A stretch of 64,000 nucleotides of DNA, taken from positions 7,240,001-7,304,000 of the forward strand of contig NZ_CP088014.1 in the NCBI RefSeq assembly GCF_021044685.1. The letters are read 5' to 3'. Under the pieces are notes generated by a model. It did no database searches and was not told the origin of the DNA. It saw nothing but the letters and a program-made list of their open reading frames with translations. Source of the stretch: Bradyrhizobium daqingense. Its GTDB lineage: Bacteria > Pseudomonadota > Alphaproteobacteria > Rhizobiales > Xanthobacteraceae. The position numbers and the translations under genes were made by a program. This document shows, in pieces, positions 17,383 through 26,149 of this stretch. Numbering within the stretch: the first letter of the stretch is position 1; the number at the start of each line of letters is the position of its first letter.

Positions 17383-18760
17383 GTTTCGCCGCTTCCCGTC
17401 CTGCGATCCGCCCGAACACGCTGCCGATGGTCATGCCCATGCCGGCGGCATAGCCCTTGCCGAGCACGTTGCCGGCCATGATCTCGCCGGCCGCGAACAT
17501 GTTGGCCGACGGCATGCCGCCAGCCATCAGCATCCGCGCCTCCTTGTTCACCCGCGTGCCGAGATAGGTGAAGGTGATGCCGGGCCGCACCGGATAGGCG
17601 AGATAGGGCGGCGTCTCGATTTTGCGTGCCCAGTGCGTCTTGGGCGGCGTGATGCCCTCGGTCACGCAGTCATCCAGAATGGTGTGATCGAAGGTGCCCC
17701 GCCGCACCGCCGCGTTGAATTCGGTGATGGTCTTTTCCAGCGCGGCCGGATCGAGCTCGAGCCTGCCGGCGAGCTCCGCCACCGTCTGCCCGGCGATCGG
17801 CGGGAACAGCGTCGGCATGAAGCTCGTGACGACGGTGGAATCGAAGATGATGTAGGCGATCTGGTCCGGCTGTGCCGCGACCAGCCGGCCCCAGATCGCG
17901 TAGCGCTTCGGCCAGATGTCCTCACCCTCGTCATAGAATCGTTGCGCGTGCTTGTTGACGACGATGCCGAACACCACGGAGTCATGCCGCGTGATGATGC
18001 CGCCGTCGAATTTCGGCGCGCGGGCGTCAATCGCGACCGCATGGCACTGGGTGGGATCGCCGACCTCCTGCACGCCCTTGTCGAGCAGCATCTTCAGGAT
18101 CGAGCCGCGGTTATATGGCGTGCCCCGGATCAGGAAATTGTCGGCTGCCTCGCCCCAATATTGCTTGAGCCATTCGATGTTGGCTTCGAATCCGCCGGCC
18201 GCCGCGACCAGCGAGGTGGCACGGATCTCGGTCTCGCCCTTGATCGGCCGCTTGAGGCGCGCTGCGAGGAACATGCCGTCCTCGATCACGAGGTCGATGA
18301 CTTCGGCATCATATGCGACCTCCACCCCGAGCCGCTCCGCGGTGAGATAGAGCGCGTTCAGCATCGCCCGGCCGCCGCCGAGGAAGAATGAGTTGGTGCG
18401 GCCGAGGCTGAGCGTTCCGCCGAGCGAGGGCTGCCAGCGGACGCCCTGCTCCACGATCCAGTTCAGGATGTCCTTGGACTCCCGGATCATGTGACGGGCC
18501 AGCACCTCGTCGGTCTGCCCGCCGGTGACGCGCAGCAGATCCTCCCAAAACTCCTGCTCGGTGTAGGGGCCGGTGAGGATCTCGGTGGCGGCGTCATGGG
18601 CGCAGCGCATGTTGCGGGTGTGGCGGGTGTTGCCTCCGCGATAGAATTTTGGCGCGCCCTCGAGCACCAGCACCGACGCGCCGCTGCGGCGCGCCGCGAT
18701 CGCCGCGCACAGCGCCGCGTTGCCGCCGCCGATCACCAGCACATCGTATTTGCTACTCAT
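17369..18760 (-). CDS. tcuA: FAD-dependent tricarballylate dehydrogenase TcuA
   Basis: 463 aa flavoprotein of the fumarate reductase/succinate dehydrogenase type, starting with YDVLVIGGGNAALCAAIAAR (FAD-binding GGGNAA). The C-terminal FAD segment is GYAAGMGMTIGSVFGRIAG. Family knowledge: oxidises tricarballylate to cis-aconitate. It is first in the tcuAB operon and diverges from a GntR-type regulator, likely its repressor or activator. Confidence 0.9.
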   Translation of the reverse strand: MSSKYDVLVIGGGNAALCAAIAARRSGASVLVLEGAPKFYRGGNTRHTRNMRCAHDAATEILTGPYTEQEFWEDLLRVTGGQTDEVLARHMIRESKDILNWIVEQGVRWQPSLGGTLSLGRTNSFFLGGGRAMLNALYLTAERLGVEVAYDAEVIDLVIEDGMFLAARLKRPIKGETEIRATSLVAAAGGFEANIEWLKQYWGEAADNFLIRGTPYNRGSILKMLLDKGVQEVGDPTQCHAVAIDARAPKFDGGIITRHDSVVFGIVVNKHAQRFYDEGEDIWPKRYAIWGRLVAAQPDQIAYIIFDSTVVTSFMPTLFPPIAGQTVAELAGRLELDPAALEKTITEFNAAVRRGTFDHTILDDCVTEGITPPKTHWARKIETPPYLAYPVRPGITFTYLGTRVNKEARMLMAGGMPSANMFAAGEIMAGNVLGKGYAAGMGMTIGSVFGRIAGREAAKHARN

Positions 18761-18842
18761 ACCGTCTGCCCGATCGCACGCGAATTAGAGACATTCTCCG
18801 TCAGCGGCCCATATCCGCCTGCGACGGCCATTGCGTACCTTT

Positions 18843-18859
18843 ATATACAAAGATATACA
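18843..18859. promoter_or_regulatory. direct ATATACA repeats in tcuA/GntR promoter region
   Basis: ATATACA occurs at 18843-18849 and 18853-18859, ten bases apart (one helical turn), in the AT-rich centre of the divergent interval 18761-18910. It is a candidate binding site for the adjacent GntR regulator. Confidence 0.4.
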
Positions 18860-18910
18860 TAGATCACGCAAGCGGCGTCTCTGCATGGGCAGGATGCGCA
18901 CCGGGGGACA

Positions 18911-19588
18911 ATGGCCAGACGCCCAGTAAAAATAGGTGGATCGATCGCGCGTGGCGGCGGTGTCGCGCTGGGCGAAGCCGTGTTCCGGTCGCTTTGCGAG
19001 GCGCTCCAGGCCGGCAGCTACCGGGCGGGCGACCGCCTGCGCGAGGAAGAGGTCGCGCAGCGGCTGAAGGTCAGCCGCACGCCGGTGCGCGAAGCCCTGG
19101 GGCGCCTCGCCGCGCGCGGCTTCGTCGAGCCCGCCGGCGGCCGCGGGCTGATCGTCCGCAATCTCGACATCTCCGAGGTGCTCGAGCTCTACGCCATGCG
19201 CGAAATCATGGAAGGCGCCGCCGCGCGCCTCGCCGCCGAGCACGCCTCACCGCCGGAGATCGATGCGCTCCGCGACATCGAGCAGGCCTTTGTCGAGACG
19301 TCCGACGCCGCCGAGATGGCGCGGCTCAACCGCAGTTTTCACGAGGCCATCTGCCGCGCGGCGCGCAACCGCTATCTCGACAATGCGTCGCGGGAACTGC
19401 AGGACTGGATTGCTTTGCTGGGTCCGACCACCTTCACCCTGGCGGGACGTCCGACGACCAGTCACGGCGAGCATCGGAAGATCATCGATGCGATCGCCGC
19501 GCGCAACGGCGACAAGGCCGAGCTGCTCGCGCGCGCACACATCCGCGAAGCACTCCGTTGCCGGTTGAAATTGCTGCAGAAGCAGTGA
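18911..19588 (+). CDS. GntR-family regulator with FCD domain
   Basis: 225 aa. The N-terminal winged helix has RLREEEVAQRLKVSRTPVREALGRL, shown here in part (QRLKVSRTPVREALGRLAAR); the C-terminal helical FCD domain contains YAMREIMEGAAARLAA and NRSFHEAICRAARN with the metal-binding histidine. Family knowledge: FCD regulators respond to small organic acids. Divergence from tcuAB makes a tricarballylate-type ligand plausible. It is convergent with the HupE-like gene. Confidence 0.9.
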   Translation: MARRPVKIGGSIARGGGVALGEAVFRSLCEALQAGSYRAGDRLREEEVAQRLKVSRTPVREALGRLAARGFVEPAGGRGLIVRNLDISEVLELYAMREIMEGAAARLAAEHASPPEIDALRDIEQAFVETSDAAEMARLNRSFHEAICRAARNRYLDNASRELQDWIALLGPTTFTLAGRPTTSHGEHRKIIDAIAARNGDKAELLARAHIREALRCRLKLLQKQ

Positions 19589-19601
19589 GTCGCCTGCCCG
19601 A

Positions 19602-20687
19602 TCACGCCTCGAACACGCGCGTCAGCAGCCAATAGCCACCAAGCAGACAGATGACGGCAGAGAACGCGTAAACCAGCCCCGCCGCCCTCACCGGTTCGGA
19701 CCGGTCCTCAACGCTCCATCGATCGGCGAGACGGAGGATCGGCAACGCGACCGCGACGATCGCGACCTGCCCGATCTCGACGCCGATGTTGAAAGCGGCG
19801 AGCGCCGGCACCGCGGCGTTCGGCGGCAACCCGATCTCGCGCAGCACGCCGGCGAAGCCGAAGCCGTGGATCAGTCCGAACAGAAAAGCCACCCGCCAGC
19901 GCCTGTCGACATCACGCGAAAAGAAATTCTCCACGGCTACGAAGACGATCGAGGCCGCGATCGCAGGCTCCACGATGCGGCCCGGGATGACGAGAAGATC
20001 GAGCGCAGCCAGCGACAAGGTGATCGAATGGGCGACGGTGAAGGCCGTCACGATCTTGACGACCGGCATGGGCCGGCGCGCCCACAGCACCACGGCAATC
20101 AGGAACGCGACGTGATCGTAACCGAGGAAGATGTGCTCGATGCCGGTGATGACATAGCGCTGCATCGTCGACCACAGCGACGGCGGCGCGGCCGAAAGCG
20201 TGACGGTCGTGTTGCCGGCGTCCAGCAAGGCCTGAGTTTCCGACCGTCCCTGCGCGATCAGCACGACTTGTCGCGCAGCCTTGTCCTTCTCGGTCAGCAC
20301 ATTGGAGCGATAGACGATGTCGCCGGCAGCGTCGGCGCAGGCAAAGCTGTGGCGGTAGACGATGCCGTCGCCGTCGGCCAGGACCGCGGCATCTCCGGCG
20401 GAACAGGCCTTGGCACCACCTGTGACAGCCAGGTGCATGCCCATATAGGCGAGGATCGCGGGCTTGGCCGCGTCCACCGCGACGGGATCGACCGCGTCCC
20501 GTCTCGCATCGTAGATCTTCGTGCCGATCAGGCGGTCGACATCGCTGCCCTTCAATCCGAGTTCGACCTTCACCAGACGATCGGGGCTCAGCGCCACGCG
20601 GGCGGTGACGAGGTTGACCTCATGTGCCTCCGCTGGAAGCGCGACGCCGAGCAGAACCGTGAGCCACGCCAGAAACAGCCGCCTCAT
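19602..20687 (-). CDS. HupE/UreJ-family membrane protein
   Basis: 361 aa with a signal peptide (LAWLTVLLGVALPAEAHEVN), a ~150-aa extracytoplasmic domain, and a C-terminal membrane domain with GIEHIFLGYDHVAFLIAV and FGLIHGFGFAGVLREIGLP. These histidine/aspartate motifs are typical of HupE/UreJ_2 proteins, some of which move nickel or cobalt. No hydrogenase or urease gene is adjacent, so the substrate is open. Confidence 0.8.
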   Translation of the reverse strand: MRRLFLAWLTVLLGVALPAEAHEVNLVTARVALSPDRLVKVELGLKGSDVDRLIGTKIYDARRDAVDPVAVDAAKPAILAYMGMHLAVTGGAKACSAGDAAVLADGDGIVYRHSFACADAAGDIVYRSNVLTEKDKAARQVVLIAQGRSETQALLDAGNTTVTLSAAPPSLWSTMQRYVITGIEHIFLGYDHVAFLIAVVLWARRPMPVVKIVTAFTVAHSITLSLAALDLLVIPGRIVEPAIAASIVFVAVENFFSRDVDRRWRVAFLFGLIHGFGFAGVLREIGLPPNAAVPALAAFNIGVEIGQVAIVAVALPILRLADRWSVEDRSEPVRAAGLVYAFSAVICLLGGYWLLTRVFEA

Positions 20688-20705
20688 GATCCCGCTCCAT
20701 CGCGC

Positions 20706-21179
20706 TCACGCCAGCACATCCGCCACGACCGCCTTCAGGACACCGCGCACGTCGGCCGGCTTCAGCCGCACCTGCAAGCCGCGCTGGCCGCCGTTGAGAT
20801 AGACGAGATCATGCGCAAGCGCGCTCTGTTCGATGACCGTGCCGACCTGCTTGCGCTGGCCGAACGGGCTGATGCCACCGACCTTGTAGCCGGTGACGCG
20901 CTCGGCCTCGGGCGGCTTCATCATCTGCGCCGACTTTCCGCCCGCAGCAAGAGCGAGCTTCTTCATCGAGACTTCCTGGTCGGAGGGGACGACCACACAG
21001 ACCGGCTTGCCATCGACCTGCGCCATCAGCGTCTTCAGGACGCGCGCGGGGTCCTCGCCGAGCGCCGATGCCGCCTGCAGCCCGATACTTTCGGCATCAG
21101 GATCGTAGTCGTAGCTGTGAACGGTGAAGGCGACACCGGCAGCGGTGAGCGCTCGCGTGGCTGGGGTGACCTTGGACAT
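20706..21179 (-). CDS. ybaK: Cys-tRNA(Pro) deacylase
   Basis: 157 aa YbaK/EbsC protein with SKVTPATRALTAAGVAFTVH, the conserved VVPSDQEVSMKKLALAAGGK and GGISPFGQRKQV. Family knowledge: hydrolyses cysteinyl-tRNA(Pro) formed by misacylation. It lies 18 bp downstream of the HupE-like start region in tandem and ahead of a palindromic repeat. Confidence 0.9.
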   Translation of the reverse strand: MSKVTPATRALTAAGVAFTVHSYDYDPDAESIGLQAASALGEDPARVLKTLMAQVDGKPVCVVVPSDQEVSMKKLALAAGGKSAQMMKPPEAERVTGYKVGGISPFGQRKQVGTVIEQSALAHDLVYLNGGQRGLQVRLKPADVRGVLKAVVADVLA

Positions 21180-21244
21180 GGGCCATGTCTACCACCGTCA
21201 TCGCGGCGAGCGAAGCGGTGTGGCCCCCAAGCCACTCCAACCAC

Positions 21245-21349
21245 TGTCATCGCCCGGCTTGACCGGGCGATCCAGTACTCCGAGACAGTAATGATTGATT
21301 CGATGGACCGCAGCGTACTGGATGCCCCGCCTTCGCGGGGCATGACAGC
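21245..21349. repeat. intergenic palindromic repeat, family B
   Basis: TGTCAT-CGCCCGGCTTGACCGGGCG-ATCCAGTAC on the left is mirrored by GTACTGGATGCCCCGC and GGGGCATGACA on the right, around a 40-bp centre. It fills the interval between ybaK and fdsA. The GGCTTGACCGGG core recurs in the 42.6 kb repeat. Confidence 0.75.
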
Positions 21350-21389
21350 GGCTTGTGTGGCAACTCGTGGCCGATGACGAAGCCTACCC

Positions 21390-24158
21390 CTATTCCGCCG
21401 CGTCCTGCATCACCGCTCGTTCGGCCCTTGCAGCGCAGAACTTGAATTCCGGGATCTTGCCGAACGGGTCCAGCGCCGGATTGGTCAGCAGGTTCGCCGC
21501 CGCCTCCGCGTAACAGAACGGCATGAACACCATGTTCTCGGGGACGTCGCGGTCGGAGCGGACCTTGACCTCGACGGCGCCGCGGCGGGTCTCCAGGCGG
21601 ATGAAGTCGCCGGGCATCAGCTTCTTCCTGCGCATGTCCTTTGGCGACATGAACGCGACGGCCTCGGGCTCGATCTGGTCGAGCACCTGGGCGCGGCGGG
21701 TCATCGATCCGGTGTGCCAGTGCTCCAGCACGCGGCCGGTCGACAGCACCATCGGATATTCGTCGTCGGGAATCTCGTCCGGCGGGATGACCTTGGCCGG
21801 CACGATCTTGCCGCGGCCGTTCGCGGTCGGGAAGCCCGTGGTGAAGATGATCTCGTTGCCGGGCTTGTTCGGATCGTCGACCGGATAGGTCACGGCGCCC
21901 TCACGGACGAGCCGCTCCCAGGTGATGTTCTTGAGCGACGGCATCAGCTCGGCCATCTCGGTGAAGACGTCGCCGGGCCCGGAATAATTCCAGGGCAGGC
22001 CCATGCGCTTGCCGATCTCCTGGATGATCCAGAGATCCTGCCGCGCATCGCCCGGCGGCTTGACCACCTGGCGCGCGAGCTGCACGCGGCGATCGGTGTT
22101 GGTGAAGGAGCCGTCCTTCTCCGCGAAGGCCGAGGCCGGCAGGATCACGTCGGCGTGGAAGGCGGTCTCGGTGACGAAGAGGTCTTGCACCACGAGATGA
22201 TCGAGCATCGCCAGCGCGTGGCGCGCATGCTGCAGATCTGGATCGGACATCGCGGGATTCTCGCCCTCGATATACATGCCCGTGATCTCGCCGGCGTGGA
22301 TCGCGTTCATGATCTCGACCACGGTCAGGCCGCGGACGGGATCGAGATCCTGCTGCCAGAGCTTTTCGAAGCTGCCGCGCAGATCGTCGCGGCCGACCGG
22401 CTGATAGTCCGGCAGGAACATCGGGATCAGGCCGGCATCCGAGGCGCCCTGCACGTTGTTCTGGCCGCGCAGCGGATGCAGGCCGGTGCCGGGACGGCCG
22501 ACCTGGCCGGTGATCAGCGCGAGCGCGATCAGGCAGCGCGCATTGTCGGTACCGTGGACGTGCTGGCTGATGCCCATGCCCCAGAAGATGATTGACGATT
22601 TCGCGCGCGCATAGGTCCGCGCGACCTCGCGCAGGGTCTGGGCTGGGACGCCGCAGATCGGCTCCATCTTCTCCGGCGTGAACTCCTTGATCTTCTCCTT
22701 GAGCTCGTCGAAGCCCTCGGTGTAGCCGGCGATGTATTGGTCGTCGGTCAGGCCTTCGGTGATGATCGTGTTGATCATCGCGTTCAGCATGGCGACGTCG
22801 GAGCCGGGCTTGAACTGCAGATGCTTGGTCGCGTGGCGCGACAGCGTCTGCCGGCGCGGATCCATCACGAACAGTTTTGCGCCGTTCTGCTTGACCGCGT
22901 TCTTGATGAAGGTCGCCGCGACCGGATGGTTCACGGTCGGGTTGGCGCCGATCACGATGATGACCTCGGCGTCCATGGCGGCGGCGAACGGCGCCGACAC
23001 GGCGCCCGAGCTCAGGCCCTCGAACAGGGCAGCGACCGAGGAGGCGTGGCACAGCCGGGTGCAATGGTCGACATTGTTCGAGCCGAAGCCGGTGCGCACC
23101 AGCTTCTGGAACAGATAGGCCTCTTCGTTCGAGCCCTTGGCCGAGCCGAAGCCCGCCAGCGCCTTCACACCCTTCTCGTCGCGGATCTTGACGAGGCCCT
23201 TGGCGGCGATATCGAGCGCTTCGTCCCAGCTCGCTTCACGGAAATGGGTGAAGGGATTGGCCGGGTCGACCTGATCGTTGGCATCCTTCTTCGCGTTCGG
23301 CAGCCGCACCAACGGCTTGGTCAGACGATGCGGATGGTGGATGTAGTCGAAGCCGAAACGGCCCTTAACGCAGAGACGGTTGTGATTGGCGGGGCCGTCG
23401 CGGCCCTCGGCATAGATCACCTTCTCGTCCTTGACCTCATAGGTGACCTGGCAGCCGACGCCGCAGAACGGGCAGAGCGAATCCACCTTCTTGTCGGCAT
23501 AGGTGACGCGGGTCTGCTTGTCGTCGAGCATCACGGCCGGCATCAGCGCGCCGGTCGGACAGGCCTGCACGCATTCGCCGCAGGCCACACAAGTCGACTC
23601 GCCCATGGGATCGTCGAAGTCGAACACGATTTTCGAGCCGTGGCTACGATAAGCCATGCCGATGACGTCGTTGACCTGGACCTCGCGGCAGGCGCGCACG
23701 CACAGGCCGCACTGGATGCAGGAATCGAGATTGACGCGCATGGCCGGATGGCTGGCATCGGTCGCCCAACGCTCGGCGGCGGGGAAGCGGCTGTCGGTGA
23801 CGCCCGTCGTCTCAGCCCAGTGCCAGAACTTCGAATCCGGATCGTGGCTGGTCTCGCGGGCCGGCTGGTCCGCGACAAGCAGCTCCATCACCATCTTCTG
23901 CGCGGCAGTGGCGCGCGCGGACTCGGTCTTCACCTTCATGCCGACCGACGGCGTGCGCTTGCACGATGCGGCGAGCACGCGCTCGCCCTCGATCTCGACC
24001 ATGCAGGCGCGACAATTGCCGTCGGGACGATAATCCGGCGCCGGTGAATAGCACAGATGCGGGATCTCGCGGCCCTGACGCTTGGCCACTTGCCAGATCG
24101 TCTCGCCGGGCTTGGCCTCGACCTGCTTGCCGTCGAGCTCGAACGTAATCTTGGTCAT
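21390..24158 (-). CDS. fdsA: NAD-dependent formate dehydrogenase alpha subunit
   Basis: 922 aa. Domain order: an N-terminal 2Fe-2S ferredoxin domain (CRACMVEIEGE), a NuoG-like histidine/cysteine region, two 4Fe-4S motifs (CIQCGLCVRACREV and CVACGECVQACPTGAL), then the bis-MGD catalytic domain with CPFCGVGCQVTYEV and VDHCTRLCHASSVAAL. In the last motif the second cysteine is the expected Mo/W ligand in place of selenocysteine. Family knowledge: oxidises formate to CO2 in the cytoplasm with NAD via FdsB. Its start overlaps the fdsGB stop by 4 bp. Confidence 0.95.
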   Translation of the reverse strand: MTKITFELDGKQVEAKPGETIWQVAKRQGREIPHLCYSPAPDYRPDGNCRACMVEIEGERVLAASCKRTPSVGMKVKTESARATAAQKMVMELLVADQPARETSHDPDSKFWHWAETTGVTDSRFPAAERWATDASHPAMRVNLDSCIQCGLCVRACREVQVNDVIGMAYRSHGSKIVFDFDDPMGESTCVACGECVQACPTGALMPAVMLDDKQTRVTYADKKVDSLCPFCGVGCQVTYEVKDEKVIYAEGRDGPANHNRLCVKGRFGFDYIHHPHRLTKPLVRLPNAKKDANDQVDPANPFTHFREASWDEALDIAAKGLVKIRDEKGVKALAGFGSAKGSNEEAYLFQKLVRTGFGSNNVDHCTRLCHASSVAALFEGLSSGAVSAPFAAAMDAEVIIVIGANPTVNHPVAATFIKNAVKQNGAKLFVMDPRRQTLSRHATKHLQFKPGSDVAMLNAMINTIITEGLTDDQYIAGYTEGFDELKEKIKEFTPEKMEPICGVPAQTLREVARTYARAKSSIIFWGMGISQHVHGTDNARCLIALALITGQVGRPGTGLHPLRGQNNVQGASDAGLIPMFLPDYQPVGRDDLRGSFEKLWQQDLDPVRGLTVVEIMNAIHAGEITGMYIEGENPAMSDPDLQHARHALAMLDHLVVQDLFVTETAFHADVILPASAFAEKDGSFTNTDRRVQLARQVVKPPGDARQDLWIIQEIGKRMGLPWNYSGPGDVFTEMAELMPSLKNITWERLVREGAVTYPVDDPNKPGNEIIFTTGFPTANGRGKIVPAKVIPPDEIPDDEYPMVLSTGRVLEHWHTGSMTRRAQVLDQIEPEAVAFMSPKDMRRKKLMPGDFIRLETRRGAVEVKVRSDRDVPENMVFMPFCYAEAAANLLTNPALDPFGKIPEFKFCAARAERAVMQDAAE

Positions 24159-25858
24159 TCCGCCGCTTCCTTGAACTCGTCAGGGAAATATTTGATCACC
24201 GATGACAGCGGGTTCGATGCCGCCTGTCCGAGCCCGCAGATCGAGGCATCGCGCATCGCCTGGCTCAATTCTTCCAGCAAAGCCCGGTTCCAGACCGGCT
24301 TCTGCATCAGCAGCGCCGCCTTCTGGGTTCCGACCCGGCACGGCGTGCACTGTCCGCAGCTCTCGTCCTCGAAGAACTTCATCAGGTTCAGCGCCGCCGC
24401 GCGTACGCTGTCCTTTTGCGACAGGATCACGATCGCGGCCGAGCCGATGAAGCAGCCGTATTTCTCCAGCGTGCCGAAATCGAGCGGGATGTTGTCCATC
24501 GCCGCCGGCAGGATACCGCCCGAAGCGCCACCCGGCAGGTACGCGTAGAACTGATGGCCGTCGGCCATGCCGCCGCAAAATTCGTCGATCAGCTCGCGCG
24601 CGGTGATGCCCGCAGGCGCCAGCTTCATGCCGGGATTCTTGACGCGGCCAGAGACCGAGAAGCTGCGCAGGCCATGGCGCTCGTGGCGGCCGTTGCCCTT
24701 CCACCAGTCGGCGCCCTTCTCGACGATGTCGCGCACCCACCACAGTGTCTCGATGTTGTTGATCAGCGTCGGCAGGCCGAACAGGCCGACCTGGAACGGG
24801 TATGGCGGCTTGTGCCGGGGCAGGCCACGCTTGCCCTCGATGCTCTCCAGCAGCGAGGATTCCTCGCCGCAGATATAGGCGCCGGCGCCGCGGCGCATAT
24901 GCAGCGTCGGGCCGCCTGGCGGCAGCTTTGCGATCTCGCGCTCCAGGATCTCCCGCGAAGCCGGATATTCGTCACGCAGATAGATGTAGACGTCGCTCGC
25001 CTGCACCACATGCGCGCCAATCAGCATGCCCTCGATGAAGCGATGCGGATCGCTTTCGAGATAGACGCGGTCCTTGAACGTGCCGGGCTCGCCCTCGTCG
25101 CCGTTGATTGCCATCAGCCGCGGCCCGGGTTCGCCGAGCACCGCGCGCCATTTGCGTCCCGTGGGGAAGCCGGCGCCGCCGAGGCCGCGCAGCGAGGCAT
25201 CGTCGAGCGACTTCAGAAGGTCGTCCTTGGACAGCTCGCCGGAGCGCAGGCGATTGAGGAGCTTGTAGCCGCCGCCCGCGACATAGGCCTCGTAGCCGAC
25301 ATAATCGGGCAGATGCGCGTGGGTGTCGCCGGCCTTCGCCGCCGCCATGACATTGGCGACGGTGGCGTGGTCGACGAAATTGTGGCCGACCTCGGCAGCC
25401 GGCGCGGTATCGCAACGGCCGACGCAGGGCGCGCGCACCACGCGGATGCCCGGCCCCGACGCGCTCTGCAGATCCTGGAGCAGCTTCTCGCCGCCGAGCA
25501 TCGCGCAGGTCAGCGAGTCGCAGACACGGATCGTCAGCGGCGCGATGTCGGGCTCGCCTTCCTTCACCACGTCGAAATGGGCGTAGAAGGTCGCGGTCTC
25601 GAACACCTCGGCGAAGGCGAGCTTCATCTCGTCGGCGAGCGCGGCCAGATGCGCAGCCGAGATCTGGTGATATTTGTCCTGGATCAGGTGCAGATATTCG
25701 ATCAGGAGATCGCGCCGCCGCGGCCGGTCGCCGAGCAGAAGCTCGATCTCGTGCGCGGCAGTCGGATCGACCTGGCGCCCTTTAGGGGTGGCCTTGGCGC
25801 GCCGGCGCCCCTCGCCGGGATGCTCGAACGGGCGGACCTTATGCACGTCGTGGCTCAT
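24155..25858 (-). CDS. fdsB: formate dehydrogenase diaphorase subunit, FdsG-FdsB fusion
   Basis: 567 aa. Residues ~30-175 are NuoE/FdsG-like with thioredoxin-fold 2Fe-2S cysteines (CDSLTCAMLGG and APCVGRCDTAPA). Residues ~200-560 are NuoF/FdsB-like with the FMN/NADH segment RGLGGAGFPTGRKW, GDEGEPGTFKDR, GAGAYICGEESSLL and the 4Fe-4S motif ESCGQCTPCRVG. In many relatives these are two genes; here they are one chain. It passes electrons from FdsA to NAD. Start at ATG 25858. It lies ~40 nt below a sigma-54-like promoter. Confidence 0.93.
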   Translation of the reverse strand: MSHDVHKVRPFEHPGEGRRRAKATPKGRQVDPTAAHEIELLLGDRPRRRDLLIEYLHLIQDKYHQISAAHLAALADEMKLAFAEVFETATFYAHFDVVKEGEPDIAPLTIRVCDSLTCAMLGGEKLLQDLQSASGPGIRVVRAPCVGRCDTAPAAEVGHNFVDHATVANVMAAAKAGDTHAHLPDYVGYEAYVAGGGYKLLNRLRSGELSKDDLLKSLDDASLRGLGGAGFPTGRKWRAVLGEPGPRLMAINGDEGEPGTFKDRVYLESDPHRFIEGMLIGAHVVQASDVYIYLRDEYPASREILEREIAKLPPGGPTLHMRRGAGAYICGEESSLLESIEGKRGLPRHKPPYPFQVGLFGLPTLINNIETLWWVRDIVEKGADWWKGNGRHERHGLRSFSVSGRVKNPGMKLAPAGITARELIDEFCGGMADGHQFYAYLPGGASGGILPAAMDNIPLDFGTLEKYGCFIGSAAIVILSQKDSVRAAALNLMKFFEDESCGQCTPCRVGTQKAALLMQKPVWNRALLEELSQAMRDASICGLGQAASNPLSSVIKYFPDEFKEAAE

Positions 25859-25881
25859 CGATTCGTCTCGATCTCGACTTT

Positions 25882-25900
25882 TAGAACGGCTCAAGTTCTA
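25882..25900. promoter_or_regulatory. TAGAAC-N7-GTTCTA inverted repeat
   Basis: A perfect 6+6 inverted repeat just inside the fds 5' leader, overlapping the transcription start expected from the adjacent sigma-54-like element. It could bind a repressor. It also loosely resembles iron-control-type boxes of the group, but the spacing differs. Confidence 0.4.
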
Positions 25901-25903
25901 GAC

Positions 25904-25924
25904 CTTGGCATGCCAGATGCCAAG
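25904..25924 (-). promoter_or_regulatory. sigma-54-like promoter of the fds operon
   Basis: On the minus strand TGGCAT-CTGGC-ATGC (25922-25908) fits the -24/-12 plan TGGCAY-N5-WTGC with GG and GC correctly spaced. The element is itself a palindrome (CTTGGCAT-GCCAG-ATGCCAAG), so the plus strand fits equally well. The leader to fdsGB would be ~38 nt. Confidence 0.5.
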
Positions 25925-26149
25925 AGAATTATCATGTCTACGGAAGCAGTTAAGCACGGCCTGACGGCAGCCCTGGATCGCTGCCCAGATACGGCTTTAC
26001 GTTCGGGCCAATGGGTCAACGAAGCCTGAATTCGTCCCCAGATCAATAAAGGCGTCCCATGCTGCAATAGCGAAATCGTATCGCGCTTCCGTTCCTAGGC
26101 TCGGCGGGAGCGCGCCCTTGGTGCGCTCCCGCTCGCGATGAATGCGCGA
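25925..26149. other. intergenic gap fds - oxlT
   Basis: 225 bp between the sigma-54-like element and the end of oxlT. A 31-codon plus-strand frame (25934-26029, STEAVKHGLTAALDRCPDTA) is open but has no good ribosome binding site. A stem GGGAGCGCGCCC-type hairpin near 26100-26130 may terminate oxlT. No convincing gene is seen. Confidence 0.4.

Noticed and set aside
25882..25900. Iron-control (Irr-type) box before fds
   Set aside because: TAGAAC-N7-GTTCTA has the right half-sites, but the spacing does not fit the known element, so only an unspecified inverted repeat is claimed.
24416..26029. 537-aa rightward frame opposite fdsGB
   Set aside because: Antisense shadow. Only its last 31 codons lie in a gap, and they lack a ribosome binding site.
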